Of a DNA stretch of 64,000 bases, positions 23,190 to 40,765 are shown one piece after another. This DNA comes from Polytrichum commune (Eukaryota; Streptophyta; Polytrichopsida; Polytrichales; Polytrichaceae): NCBI GenBank assembly GCA_950295325.1, contig OX485803.1:72927554-72991553 (forward strand), given 5' to 3'. A model generated the notes under the pieces. It had not been told where the DNA came from. It ran no database searches and saw nothing but the letters and a program-made list of their open reading frames with translations. The first letter of the stretch is position 1. Each line of letters opens with the position of its first letter. The position numbers and the translations under genes are program-made.

Positions 23190-25470
23190 GAGTCCCACAT
23201 ACTCTTGGTAGCCCTCCTCCTACCCTTGGGGAAGCTCTGGCTAAAAGGACTGGACTTCCAAGCGCTTCTGGTTCACGGTCTCATTCGATTATTGGTTCTG
23301 ATTCAACACACGGGAAGGAAGTTTACACGCAGTATAGCGTCACTGGTAAGCTCAATAATCCAGATTATTCAAGTGTTTCCTAAGTAGCAAAGTAACTATC
23401 ATGCCTGTTTTCTACTCCTTCAATTTTTGCACAAGAACCGGTCAGTTAAGCCGAGGTTTGTCAGGAGAGAGAATTGAGAGGTGATGCTGGGTGGTTGTCT
23501 TAGGTGATTCTCGTTAGCAATTGCCAGGGGATTCCAACGCACCAAAGTATGACTTATGTTTATTCCGTATGCAAAGTTTTATAAGGGTTCAAAGTTTTAT
23601 TGGTAGATGACTCAAAACCAACACAGGATCAGCTAAGGAAGTCGACATCTTCATAGTTAATATGTACTTAATGTTCAAGATTTTATGGTCTAGGTTTGAG
23701 CACCATCTACCTTAGGGAGAATTGAGTGATGTTGGGTGGTTGTGGTCATGTACTAAGGTAATTGGAGCTAAAACTGTCACTTTAGGGCCTGAGAATACAT
23801 TCTATTACTAGGTCGTAGGATGTTAAGTGATTAATTATTAGCAGTTGACAGGATTCCAAAGCACCAAAGTATGTCTTATGTGAATTCCAAATGCAAAAGT
23901 TATTAGTTTATAGGTAATTGACCTAAAACCATCACGGGATCCTGACAATGCTAAGGTGGTGGACGTTTTTAAAATAAAAATGTACTTATTGTGCAAGATT
24001 ATAGGGCGTTGGCTTTAAGTGGGGTAAGAGTTTTAGCATGCTCTACCTTCAATGGTGAACAAATCATAATTGCTTTGTTGATTGATGCCATGAGTATCTT
24101 AGGCTAATTCCAAGTATCTATGTTGTGTCAACAGGAGTTACTGGGGATGGACGGTGTTTGTTCCGTGCAGTAGCACACGGCAGCTGTTTGAGAAGTGGGA
24201 GGCCAGCTCCTGATGAAAGTAGTCAGCGCAGGATGGCTGATGACTTGAGAAACAGAGCCTTAGACGAACTCGTACGACGGCGGGAAACAACAGAATGGTT
24301 TGCTAAATCACATCCTCAGTAGATTTAATCGTGATGAAGTTGACATAATAATGGACGTTCATGTCTGATTGTGCATGTCACCAATGTCCAGGGAGGTTTT
24401 TGGGCATAATCGGTCAATATCCTAGTGTGTCCAAGTCCAACTGATTACATGTTGTGATCAATCGGTATTTCTTAATTAATTTTTGGTATATTCCATAGAT
24501 TCCTCTAAAATGATCGGTAACTTTTCTGGTGCCTTGAACTTCAATCAGTTATTTCTCAAACTCAATCGGTTCATCTGTAACTAGTGGTCGGTTCTCCTCG
24601 TTCATTCCACATCCCCGCCTAGTTTCAAGTTCCACCTCATCTTTAAAGAGATTTCAACCACTCACATGATGACATGTGGCACTTTTTGGCCAAAAATAAT
24701 TATTTTACGCCAAATCTGACCTGTGTCTAGGGTAACATACATTTTGAAAATTATTTTGGTGGAAAATGTTATCCAAGAACTTACCCTGTGTATTGTTGAC
24801 TGCATTTAAGCTCCAGATATCTACATGGAGTAATCTTCTGTAGCCAAATATTGTAGCCAAATATAGTAATATACTTTTTTTTCTTGTTTTTGTACAGGTT
24901 TATAGAGGGCGATTTTGACAGTTATGTTTCACGCATGCGGCAACCTTATACTTGGGGTGGTGAGCCTGAGCTTCTGATGCTTTCCAGTGTACTGCAGTAA
25001 GTATAATAGCTCTACATACTGCTCCTGTGGAACAGGAAATATGGAAGGAACAGAAACATGTCTTTAGATGTCTTTGGGAATATTTTTCCAAACTTGGGGG
25101 TTTCACTGCAAGATTTGTACTGCTTCCTGGAAAATGAACTAGTATGATTTACATCGAAGCTGATTGGATATCCTATTAGCAAATTGGGTTCATTAGTTGA
25201 CATATCCATACCGTCCATCCAGCTACCATGTTCCTCCAGTATTGGTTTGCTTCTTGTCCGTCCCATGTGGCTTCAATGGAGAATATTTTACGTGTGTTGT
25301 GCAGAGCGCCTATCACAGTGTACATGAGAGAGCGAGGTGGTATAATTTCTATTGCAGAGTATGGCCAAGAGTATGGCACCAACAATCCAGTGCGTGTCTT
25401 GTATCATGGTTATGGACATTACGAAGCATTGGAGCTACCCGAAGACAGAATCATGTCTTCAAGATTGTAA
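23190..25470 (+). CDS. OTU-family cysteine protease (deubiquitinase), 5' end unresolved
   Basis: Four exons are supported: about 23190-23345, 24135-24297, 24898-24996 and 25305-25470, all joining in phase (ACTG|GTAAGC, AATG|GTTTGC, TGCA|GTAAGT; acceptors CAACAG, GTACAG, GTGCAG). They encode the whole OTU core: catalytic Asp and Cys in TGDGRCLFRAVAHG (Cys codon 24155-24157), then RETTEWFIEGDFDSYV, WGGEPELLML, ISIAEYGQEYG and the catalytic His in GHYEAL (25417-25419). Order and wording agree with the plant OTU group that includes Arabidopsis OTU4-type proteins. OTU enzymes cleave ubiquitin chains. The stop follows SSRL at once. The first exon(s), including any targeting peptide, were not found. 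The beginning of the 23.2-kb exon is limited by an in-frame TGA at 23189-23191. Confidence 0.92.
24461..24625 (+). repeat. Dispersed repeat in the OTU intron
   Basis: TTCTCAAACTCAATCGGTTC and related phrases match 34436-34640. There the unit, built around CTCAACCGGTT and TTTCTCAAACT, is repeated about three times in tandem at roughly 70-bp spacing. Confidence 0.45.
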
Positions 25471-26809
25471 GTATAAATGGTCTCATCATGAATCCATGAC
25501 TAAAGCTCCAGAATGATCTTTCATGCCCAGCTTGTATTGTCCAACAGCTTTGTGGAATACTTTCAATTCCGAATGGTAGTTGTTCATTTCCAAACATTCA
25601 TGTCTCCATTGACTTTGTTACTTGGTTCCATGCAACACTTCAAGTGCACAGACAGATCAGAGCAAAATTACACGATTACAAAATTACATACTGATGAAAG
25701 ATCTACGTACTAATTAAAGATAAACAAATTGATTAAAGATAAACATACAGCAATTGAATTGATGGGTCTTTCATGTATTTGTTATTTCCTCTCTTATCCA
25801 GTTTTGTGACATCATATCAACCAAACTTTATGACTGATGAACTCTGTTTAGTAGATTTGCTCAAGAGAAGGGATTTGGTTTTGACAGGGATCAATCATGG
25901 GAGAACAGATGCCCCCCAAGCTCAAGCAGAGGGAGGAAGAGAAGATGACTTGTGAATACAGCAAATACATAAGGTGTTCCTTTTTTACCTTGGAAATTCA
26001 TCAGATGGATCAGAATCACAATTGGGGGGCAGGAGCTTGTTTACCCACTGTAACAGGCACATCTTTGTACTACCACCACACAAAGGTGTCCTTCCATGTT
26101 TTATAGCTAGGATTGTGGACTGCCACTAATTGGATGCCACCATAATATGGCCACAAACATCAGCAAGGGCAACACTCTTTTGTTTATCAAGGGATTTGGT
26201 TAATTAAATCAGCCACCACCAATATCAGAGGGTCATGTTAACCACACACTAACGGTCATTGGTGGAATGGAGGTCCAAAATGGCACAGTTGTTAAAGTGT
26301 ACACATTGACCATCACATATTGTCAATAGCAGACCAACTGCAAGTGCACAGTGTCTCCTCCAAAATTCCACAGATTAATTTGCATGCAGTTCGTAGTACA
26401 ATTGCATCAATGTAAACACAAAGACACATCCAGACTCAATGCCAACATCTGATACAAATTAATGCAAACTGAGAAAGGTAAAGAAGTTGAAATAATCAAA
26501 CTCTCTTTGAAAGATTTCAGTAGTAACTAGATAAAACCATCAAAAATGTTCCAATATCGTGAGCATCACATTGCAATTATAGCTCATCAAATTTCCTACC
26601 TTAAAGAGTAAAGTGAACCTTCTGTGCAACGAAAGTAAAGACTAATCCAGAGTCAATACTATGTATACACATGCCGCCAGCCATGCTGATCCTTCTGACT
26701 TTTGAGCCAATGAAGACCCATGCTAATATGACTTTGTGGTAGGGCTGGAGATTAAGAATCCAGACACCGCTAACCTATTTAACTCAACACTATGTATGCA
26801 CTAATTTTC
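25471..26809. other. 3' flanks of two converging genes
   Basis: The region lies between the stop of the plus-strand OTU gene and that of the minus-strand coproporphyrinogen oxidase gene, so it should contain both 3' UTRs. No other gene was recognised. Confidence 0.45.
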
Positions 26810-33039
<6,230 letters not shown>

Positions 33040-33410
33040 TGCTCTCCCAAAACCCAAAACCCAATCCCAAACCCCTTGAGCTACTTAGAAAGTCTCTACT
33101 CACAAGAAAACCTGCCGACCCCCAAAATCATTGAGCTTCCTGCTCCCAACCTACATAGCACCCAACCCACACCTTGACACCAACTTGCACTTCTAATGCT
33201 CTTCAACTGCTCCTCATGTCTCTGTTGAATGGAAAATCTTCAAGTTCTTGCCTTCCAAAGAAAAGGCTCTCCACAGGCTCCCCGGAGATGACAGAGCAAA
33301 GGAGAATCTGCATTCGCCTCTTCCCACCCCAAATGGATAAGCCTAGGCCCCCTACCTTTGGGAACCTGTAAATGACTTGGGAACGCACTCTGGGCACCCG
33401 TCGTCTCTAA
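33040..33410. promoter_or_regulatory. Upstream region of HEMF (5' UTR and promoter, inferred)
   Basis: This is the sequence directly before the HEMF start on the minus strand. It is moderately GC-rich, with CCCAAACCCC-type tracts. No TATA box or defined element was picked out, and plus-strand frames here look like chance. Confidence 0.35.
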
Positions 33411-33509
33411 GGCCTCCTCAAAAGAGGGCCCCCGTCTCTGCCCGCCCGCCCTGCCCGCTGCCCAGCCCAGTGTTTCCAAGTCCAACCGGGCACATGTTAA
33501 CATCTTCCC
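33411..33509 (+). repeat. GC-rich inverted repeat, left arm
   Basis: It contains CTCAAAAGAGGGC, CTGCCCGCCCGCCCTGCCCG and GGGCACATGTTAACATCTTC. The reverse complement, with a ~45-bp length difference, lies at 35118-35262. The base composition stands out from the AT-rich surroundings. Confidence 0.6.
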
Positions 33510-34435
33510 GCCCAGATCTTCTGTCCGTGTGCAGGAGAACGATTTCGGAGAAACCTTGCAAGGTGTTCAAATCTGAGTTAGTTTCCAAAATCTCTTTTCA
33601 CGGGTTTTCGATGCTTGCAGCCCCTCCGTAGACGATGGAACTTGAAGACTGACCATTAGTCGGAGCTGACCGCGAGGATCGTTATTGATGGCTGGGGCGG
33701 GATCGAGGAGTTGCACATGCGGAAGAGAGATCTGTGCAGACAACTCAGACTTGGGAAGAATTGGTCGCAACAACTTGTATGTATTGATCTGTGATTCTGT
33801 TATGTTTTCCTAAACCGGTGCAAAGACTGAAACACATTCTGGGAAGACAACCTGGCAGCTGAGAGACATGCCACTCCATTTTGGGTGCAACATGCAAGAT
33901 TGCACAGAAACCTCGCAGGTGAATGTGAACACTATCTTGGGATTTTTCATATTTGAGGACATCTGTTTAGTGTGACAAGCCTTGATCGAAGTTCTCAAAA
34001 GAACCAAACACCCATTGATTATCTAGGGCCTTTAGGAATAGACGACCCTGGTTGTGTACCATATTCTGAAATGGTAGATTAATTTGATTTATCAGAATCC
34101 TTTGGTAGAAGCAAGGGAACCATATTGTAGTAAACACTTTACACTGCAAAATGATTAATGTTCATGATCATATCACTGCCAGCGAACATGACATCAAATA
34201 GAAAGACAATTCTTCTAGTCCTACTGTCATATTTCTTGCATTCTTTGAGTTTTTTTCCTACCAATACTCCTATGTATTAGAAACATGCTATGAGCTTACC
34301 AACTCTTATTGTAAGTTGCCTATTCCACCATGACTAGTTTATAATCTAAGAGCAAGCCCAATCGTTATTGGATCTGGGAATGAAAAGCGTCCTATCCAGG
34401 ATGCAAAATGTAGACCCATGCAAGACTACCGTTGA

Positions 34436-34645
34436 ATTTCTTCTAAAATGATCGATAATTTTTTTGAAGTCATGAACTTCAACTAGTTATTTCTCAAACT
34501 CACTCAGTTTCATCTGCAATCAGTCATTTTCTTTAAGTTTCAAACCTCAACCAGTTGTTTCTCAAACTCCATCCGGTTCATTTGTAATTAGTAATTCTTT
34601 TAAAGTCCCAAACCTCAACCGGTTACTTCTCAAACTTATCTGATT
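34436..34645 (+). repeat. Short tandem repeat, about 70-bp unit
   Basis: Three diverged units share the phrases GAACTTCAACTAGTTATTTC, CAAACCTCAACCAGTTGTTT and CAAACCTCAACCGGTTACTT, each followed by CTCAAACT. A related segment is in the OTU intron at 24461-24625. Confidence 0.45.
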
Positions 34646-34780
34646 ATCTGATATAATCAAACTTATTATGATTATATTTGATTATCAAAGTATAGAGGAT
34701 GTGTGTGGATTTTGAACCTTGAAGTGGGGTGCACTTAAGATGGGTTATGTAGACCAATGAACGGGGAGAACCAACCACTA

Positions 34781-35001
34781 CACTAAATATTATATTCAGT
34801 GTCACATACTATTTGAAATTACACAATGCTATAACAATTTATTGTATATTATCTCATTTTTGCCAACAAAGGTCAAATTTGTTGTTTTGCACATTATAGA
34901 ACATTGACATCTTTACTTGGTAAAAAAATTCATTAATAAAAAATATATATATATCATTGTGTAACTCCAAGTAGTAAGTGATACTATATACAATATTTAG
35001 T
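34781..35001 (+). mobile_element. MITE family C, copy 1
   Basis: It starts CACTAAATATTATATTCAGT after a TA, and the interior TCTCATTTTTGCCAACAAAG and TTTACTTGGTAAAA matches 59102-59317. The right terminus is decayed (CAATATTTAGTATAA). Non-coding, about 220 bp. Confidence 0.72.
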
Positions 35002-35117
35002 ATAATTACAAATGATATGATTGAGTTTGAAAAATGACTGGTTGAAATTCAAAACTTTAAGATAATTATCAATATTTTATATTTAAAATAATATATTAAA
35101 TTTAATAAAGAAAAACC

Positions 35118-35262
35118 GGAAGATGTTAACATGTGCCCGATTGAACTTTGAAACACTAGAGCTCCACCGGTTAAGCCCAAACAAATCTGAGGGGCAGGGC
35201 AGCGGGCAGGGTGTGGCGGGCAGGCGGGCCGGCAGAGGCGAGGAGCCCTCTTTTGATGGCCT
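35118..35262 (-). repeat. GC-rich inverted repeat, right arm
   Basis: GAAGATGTTAACATGTGCCC, GGGGCAGGGCAGCGGGCAGG and GGAGCCCTCTTTTGATGG form the reverse complement of 33411-33509. The arms are 1.6 kb apart, with the family C MITE between them. Confidence 0.6.
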
Positions 35263-36317
35263 GGGTTTCCAAGAACCCATTTCCCGGAAAAGTGCAATGT
35301 GGGGAACAAGTCTTGAAGCTGGACCTATCTTTTCATTGTGCGTCTGACTCACATCAGATTTCTACATGGTTCGTTATTGATTGGAAGTGGCTGAATGTTT
35401 TTTGGCCTTCGGTGTTGTATGTTGTGACGCGACATCTTTCTAGCATCCTTGCAAACACCGAGGTTTGTGAATTTCTTGGTGGGTCAGCTTATTAAGAGCC
35501 CAGTGAGTTGTGGCAGTCTTTGCGTTGTATATTTGGGTTAATTTCGTGCAAAATTGTTCTTGTGAATCTTCTGGAGCTTTGAATTTGTGGGAGGAATGGT
35601 GTGCTACAGCTTCTGTTTAAAAAGGCTGTGATCATAGTTTGCAGTGTGTAGGTTTGTGCAATGTGCGATAATCAGATTTGCAGAAATAAATTGACGAGCA
35701 TCAAATGTGACTATTCTTATGGATATGTATTTAGGTAAGTATATTCTCCAAGACAAGTTTGGAGATTCCTTCTCAAAATTCCTAACCTACCCCGGGTTGT
35801 TGCACGGACAAGATTAAGCAGACATGAACACTTACTTGTCCACAAACCGTGTACCTTCAGGATATCGGAATCTAATTAAGTGAAAGCCATGAAAACCTTG
35901 TTAAGAGGATGCGATATGCTCCCCAGAGTGAGAGGGTCAGCAAAGAAGTGCTATCCCAACCAAAATGAACTTCTGAGGTTGAAAGCCAATTGCATCTCAC
36001 ATGCTCTTCAAGTGATTATGACAAGGTTTATTGGCAAGATTATTACAGGGTTCAAACAGTGTGCAAGCCTGTGCCCACTCTTGCTGCCAATATTGGAGTA
36101 TCCACTGAAAAATCTAAAACTCAAATGAGCTTCAGGGGGTTGGACAAATGCCGATGAATATTTAGATCCCATGATGTGGTCACTATAACAGTCCATATTA
36201 CAGACTGTAGTGTGTCATCGTTTCTGATTCCAAGTTAGCCTTTCAGTCTTCTTTTAATTCCGACAAACAAGTTTGGTTTGAGGGAAAATAGCATTCTTTG
36301 CTGGAAAGTCACATTCA
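35263..36317. other. Intergenic between HEMF and PI31
   Basis: No gene was supported. The part next to 36318 probably includes the 3' UTR of the PI31 gene. Confidence 0.45.
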
Positions 36318-39300
36318 TTATCCACTTGTGAAGTGTTGTGTATCTGGATGCCCTCCTGAAGGCCTGTGTGGTGGTCTGTCAAAAGACCACATAAAACTTG
36401 CACAATTTACATATCTGCTGTGGGGCAACGCCTTTTCCATTGCATAATAGACCACCATGAAGACAGAACGTGTGGCAAGTGATTGATTTCTTGAGAATAA
36501 GTGTTGTATCAGAACCATCTTTCTACTCAATGGGACTTTATGTCGGGAGTTGGCATATGATTTTCCATTGGTTGTCTTGCATACGATATCAATAATTTCT
36601 TTCCACTTGGGTTGCATGCTCGGAGATAGTGGTTGAATTTGAATGAAGCGCAACCTATTTTGGTTCATTGAGGGCCAAACTCTTTGTAGCACCTCTTGGC
36701 ATACCAAATGAGTTTGACCAACAATGAACCAATATAGAATGTTCTTCGTTCAAACCTCCATACTACCTCAACCATACACCAAAAACTTACCAAAATAGGA
36801 AGGTGGTGTATGCAAAACAACCAACTCCCGACCAAAAGTCATGTTGAGTTAGAGGATAACTATCATAGGAAGCAACACTTTTTGTAAAAACATGCAAAAT
36901 GTCTTACCTTATGAAGAGGTTGGAATCAAAACCAGGCACACCAGGAGGACCAAACGGGTCAAACCTTGCACCTGGCGGCACGCCTCTGCAAGAAACACAG
37001 TAAATCATCGTCAAATTGGTCCGATGCATTACGCTTTCATGCCCACAAATCACAGAGAGACTTTGAAGTCTGCAACACACCCCACAAAAACATGCTTGGG
37101 TAAACTTCATATAAATGTGAGCCATGGTGCAGTACCCTTCCTCTTGGTCATGTCTGTGTCCATGTGGGCTACCCTACTTGAAAATCTATACAAGTAGTTT
37201 TTATATAGTTGAAGCCTATGCTCAAATTTCTATGAATTGAAAGTTTGTTTTGCTCTATGGATTCTGCTTTTGCCAGCATCATTGAGGTATAGTTCATTCA
37301 AGGTGCGTAAGTCTCATGTAGAATTTCTCTTTTTGTGATACTTGCCAATAACGAATATCTATGTTTTGCACATTAATTTGCAAATATATATTGCCTATGT
37401 ATTTGCAACCCCCAAAAAAATCAATATGTGGAGTCTCTTTCAGCTACAGCATGCTATATAGACATCTCGATTTTTGTTGACCAATAGGTAGTTCCATTTG
37501 ACGTAATCTGGCTGCCTATGTAATGTAATTATATCATGAGTTATGCAAGAGACAAGTGGTCAGTTGAGAGAAATATATTTAAGCCATGCAAGTCATTGAC
37601 CGTACAATGGGCCAAGGTTGATTTCTCCTGGATGTGAGCCACGACTTGGATGACCCCATCGCACATCATTTGGCCCTGGAATTTGACATTTCATAGCTGA
37701 GGAACATCATCACTTGGCTCCTACCTAAAATTCTAGATCTGTTGTGGTGAGTTTCATGTTTGTGTGTCCCGACTGGAAAACAAAGGCAGGGTTTAGAAAA
37801 AGGTGGCAAACCACCATATTGCCTTGAAATTGGAAATAGCATACAGATGATGCATATATGGAGGTTCATATGCACCTACAAACATCCCATTGATGGTGGT
37901 GCTGCTGTCCCTCCTGCAAGAAGTAAATTCCGTTTTTGGTTGAGTATATATACTTGTGCAAAACGATGGAAGATTCACTGGTGTTTTGACATTAACATAT
38001 TATGTAAATGAGTAGCAGCAATGGATCAATTCTGACTTCAGTACGTCCTCACTGCAGAAATGTGATGAAATGTTCAACATTGTCTTGCAGAACATGATCG
38101 GATACACTCAACTTTAGTGCTTTGATTCTGTCTGATTTCTTTCAAAGGAGAAACAGTCAACATGTGATTTTTTGCAAGGTGGTTGCCAATAACTCATCAT
38201 TTTCTTATTGCAATCTTAAGTGATGAGGACTAAGGATATACAAGTTGAATATTACCTTGGCAGGAAGATCCCTCCTCCAGGTCCAGGGAAGAGGTCGCTG
38301 TTGCCACCACCAGGTATAGATGGAAACATAAACCTGCAATAACTGCAATTCCTTCATCATAAAACCAAATAGACAATGGACTAACAGAGAGATATTAAAT
38401 AGAAGTCTCAAACTTTTCAGGTTTATCGAATCCAAACATGTAATATATATTAAGTTTCTTTCTTTCTCTAATTATTTATTTATGTATATATATTTAGATG
38501 TGTGTGTGTGTGTGTGTGTGTGTATAGAGTATAAACCCTTTGCTTTCTTTTTCTTTCAAGTCACCTCGCACATTTTGCGTAAACCATCCACAAGCGTTGC
38601 ACCAAGATATACACATTTAATTTGTACATTAATTTCTATTCATGCTTTGTTGAGAGATCAACCCAGGATTCGACGCAAACGATTGTCGCGGATCGTATAG
38701 GAGTGGGGCAAGTATGGATGTCCGTCTTGCATCACTTTCACGCTCATTTTGCCTGCCTCTGAAAATTCAGGCACACTTGTTACTATAACTGCAGGTACAA
38801 AAATCTTCTAGAACTATCACTATATTCATTAATTTGGGACTTTTTCGGCATTTTGAGACAATTACAAATATAAGAACATGGATAAAATCACACAGATATT
38901 GGAGAATGTTGTAAGATGCAAATACTTTGAAGCGAATGTTCATATCAAGAACCCAATTAAGAACTCATATCAAGATGGTTTAGGTAGGACGACCCAAACA
39001 TTAGACCATGTTGTTGTGGTCCATATATTAATTTGAGACAAGAGAAAGTCTCAAATTAATGAATATAGTGCACGGCCTTTTCAAATGTTGGTACATATGC
39101 CATCCCTCACAACCGGAGCCTAGGTCAGTTTCAACACCTCTGTGTCAAAATGATTTGATTTTGAGATTCAGACAGTAGAAAATGTCAATTCTGAATTTTA
39201 AAATTTTTGGAAAATGACTAATTGTGGAGTTCCATAGCTCCATAGTTCACAATGAGCTACAAGCAGATAAAATAGAATTTCTTTGTTTCTTCAACATTTG

Positions 39301-40765
39301 TCTCCAAATTTATTAAATTTTAGACATTCTTTGAATTTTTGCTTAATTATTCGCGAAACTAACCCGGACATATTGCCTCCAGCTTGATTTTGCGCACAGC
39401 AGAGGTAAATTTCATATTAATGCTCTAGAAGCAAAGCTCCTTGATGGCAAGGAGGTAGAAAAATACGTGGAGGAAGATGAGGTTGGGCTGGGTATTGTTG
39501 AGATCCTCAAATTCGAGTTCGAAGAGAGCTTGGAAAGCAGCGACACATTAATTCGGCTCACTAAAGCCTCCAAATTTGTAAATTGCTGCGCATAGTTTAT
39601 GGCTTCGCCATCTTTGGCGTAGTCATGGGCTCTGATCCCAACCATCCGCTGAACACATCAACCTTCAAACTCTTGCAACAAAGGAACACCCCCATTTCAA
39701 GCACATGAATTAGGGAGAACACTACACACTTATTACACAAATTAATAATTTGAAGATGCAGATTAAAAACAAGAGACATGAAATTAGGGTATCATGGGAA
39801 CCATAACTTGATCTCCAGATGAAGCAAAGACTCAGTGTCCACAGGTGCTGCATCCACCATCAATAAGTCCGCCATGACCATAATTTTGACAATCACGTCC
39901 TTGCACAAATCAGGTTGCCCGCCTCCACTGTACCGAAAGGCATAAGCTTCTTCCATGTCATCCCACCCCTCAAATCCTCTGTCAATTTCCTCCACACCAT
40001 CTCCTAATAACAGAGAGAGAGAAAAAAAAACAAAAAAAAAAACAAAGTTTAGAGATTCTGGTCACCACATCATGCACTTATAATATTACACAAAATTAAA
40101 ATGCTTGACAGTATCTGAGGACCAACATAAAATGTAGGAATAAGAAATCACTTGTCAGGATGTTTCAACCACAGGGCAAGAAGTGTGAATCTGGTGAGCT
40201 TGGTAACCTTGATTATCTTATAACAAAATTGATATCACATTCTTTCTCCTAACAGAAAGAAAAATGCAAGAGGAGAGCCCAGTTTACAGATTCTCTATCA
40301 TCATTTCTTGGACTTTCCCCAATAATTTTGATCACCCATGCACATCCATACTTCACATATAATTGTATAAATATGAAATGCTTGACAGTATGTAAGTGCC
40401 AACTTTATATGTAGGATTCGAAAATCAAATAAACTATGGAGTGTTCGACCACAGTGCCAAGTGTGTGAATCTGGTCAGCTTGAAAACCCTAAATGCATAA
40501 TATTGACATCACAGGATTTGATTTTTTCATGCTTTCTTTGAAAATCTGTGAAAACAAAAAACCTAATCTAAGGCTCTGAGCTCTGTTGAATAATAAAGTA
40601 AATGTTACCAGATGTCATTGTGCTCGCCTCTGATCCCACTGCAACAATTGCATAGCCTGCTGCCAGAAAAGCAGCATGTATTGCAATTGCCACTCTTTCC
40701 GTGGCAGATTTGAGGTTTGGGCGTGACGCCCTGATTACGCCCAACACCGACCCTGGTGTCGCCAT
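36318..40765 (-). CDS. PTRE1: PI31 / PTRE1-type proteasome regulator
   Basis: Nine exons join in phase to 312 aa: 40765-40609, 40003-39808, 39631-39467, 38758-38663, 38333-38256, 37913-37876, 37675-37601, 36983-36908, 36375-36318. Plant PI31 (PTRE1) binds the 20S proteasome and tunes its activity, with effects on auxin signalling. The N-terminal PI31 domain reads SVLGVIRASRPNLKSATERV, AIHAAFLAAGYAIVAVG, GWDDMEEAYAFRYS and INYAQQFTNLEALVSRI. The second half is the expected Pro/Gly-rich disordered tail: FMFPSIPGGGNSDLFPGPGG, VGPNDVRWGHPSRG, GVPPGARFDPFGPPGVPGF, then RPPHRPSGGHPDTQHF near the end. Exon 4, a low-similarity linker, is the least certain. Exon 6 is only 38 bp. Exon 8 needs the second AG of a tandem GCAGAG acceptor. 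Intron 8 holds a foldback element. Confidence 0.93.
36516..36857. mobile_element. Foldback element family A, copy 3 (intron 8 of PTRE1)
   Basis: Left arm: CTCAATGGGACTTTATGTCG, GGGTTGCATGCTCGG and GGTTCATTGAGGGCCAAACT. Right arm: inverse phrases CAAATGAGTTTGACC, AACAATGAACC, CAAAACAACCAACTCCCGAC and TTGAGTTAGAGGATA. It is contained within the last intron. Confidence 0.75.
38499..38523. repeat. (TG)n microsatellite in a PTRE1 intron
   Basis: About 12 uninterrupted TG units, preceded by a short (TA)n run. Confidence 0.9.

Noticed and set aside
23134-23208. Plus-strand ATG (begins MADSFGLSMYW) as the OTU start
   Set aside because: It is in a different frame from the supported exon and stops at a TAG; no intron was found that repairs it. 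The ATG lies in a GCCATGGC palindrome, so it appears on both strands.
36318-36707. 129-codon continuous minus-strand frame as one exon
   Set aside because: Only its last 18 codons (from 36375) are PTRE1. The rest is intron 8, including part of the foldback element.
38205-38435. Minus-strand frame overlapping the PTRE1 exon at 38256-38333
   Set aside because: It reads the exon in the wrong frame; the correct frame gives the conserved FMFPSIPGGG segment.
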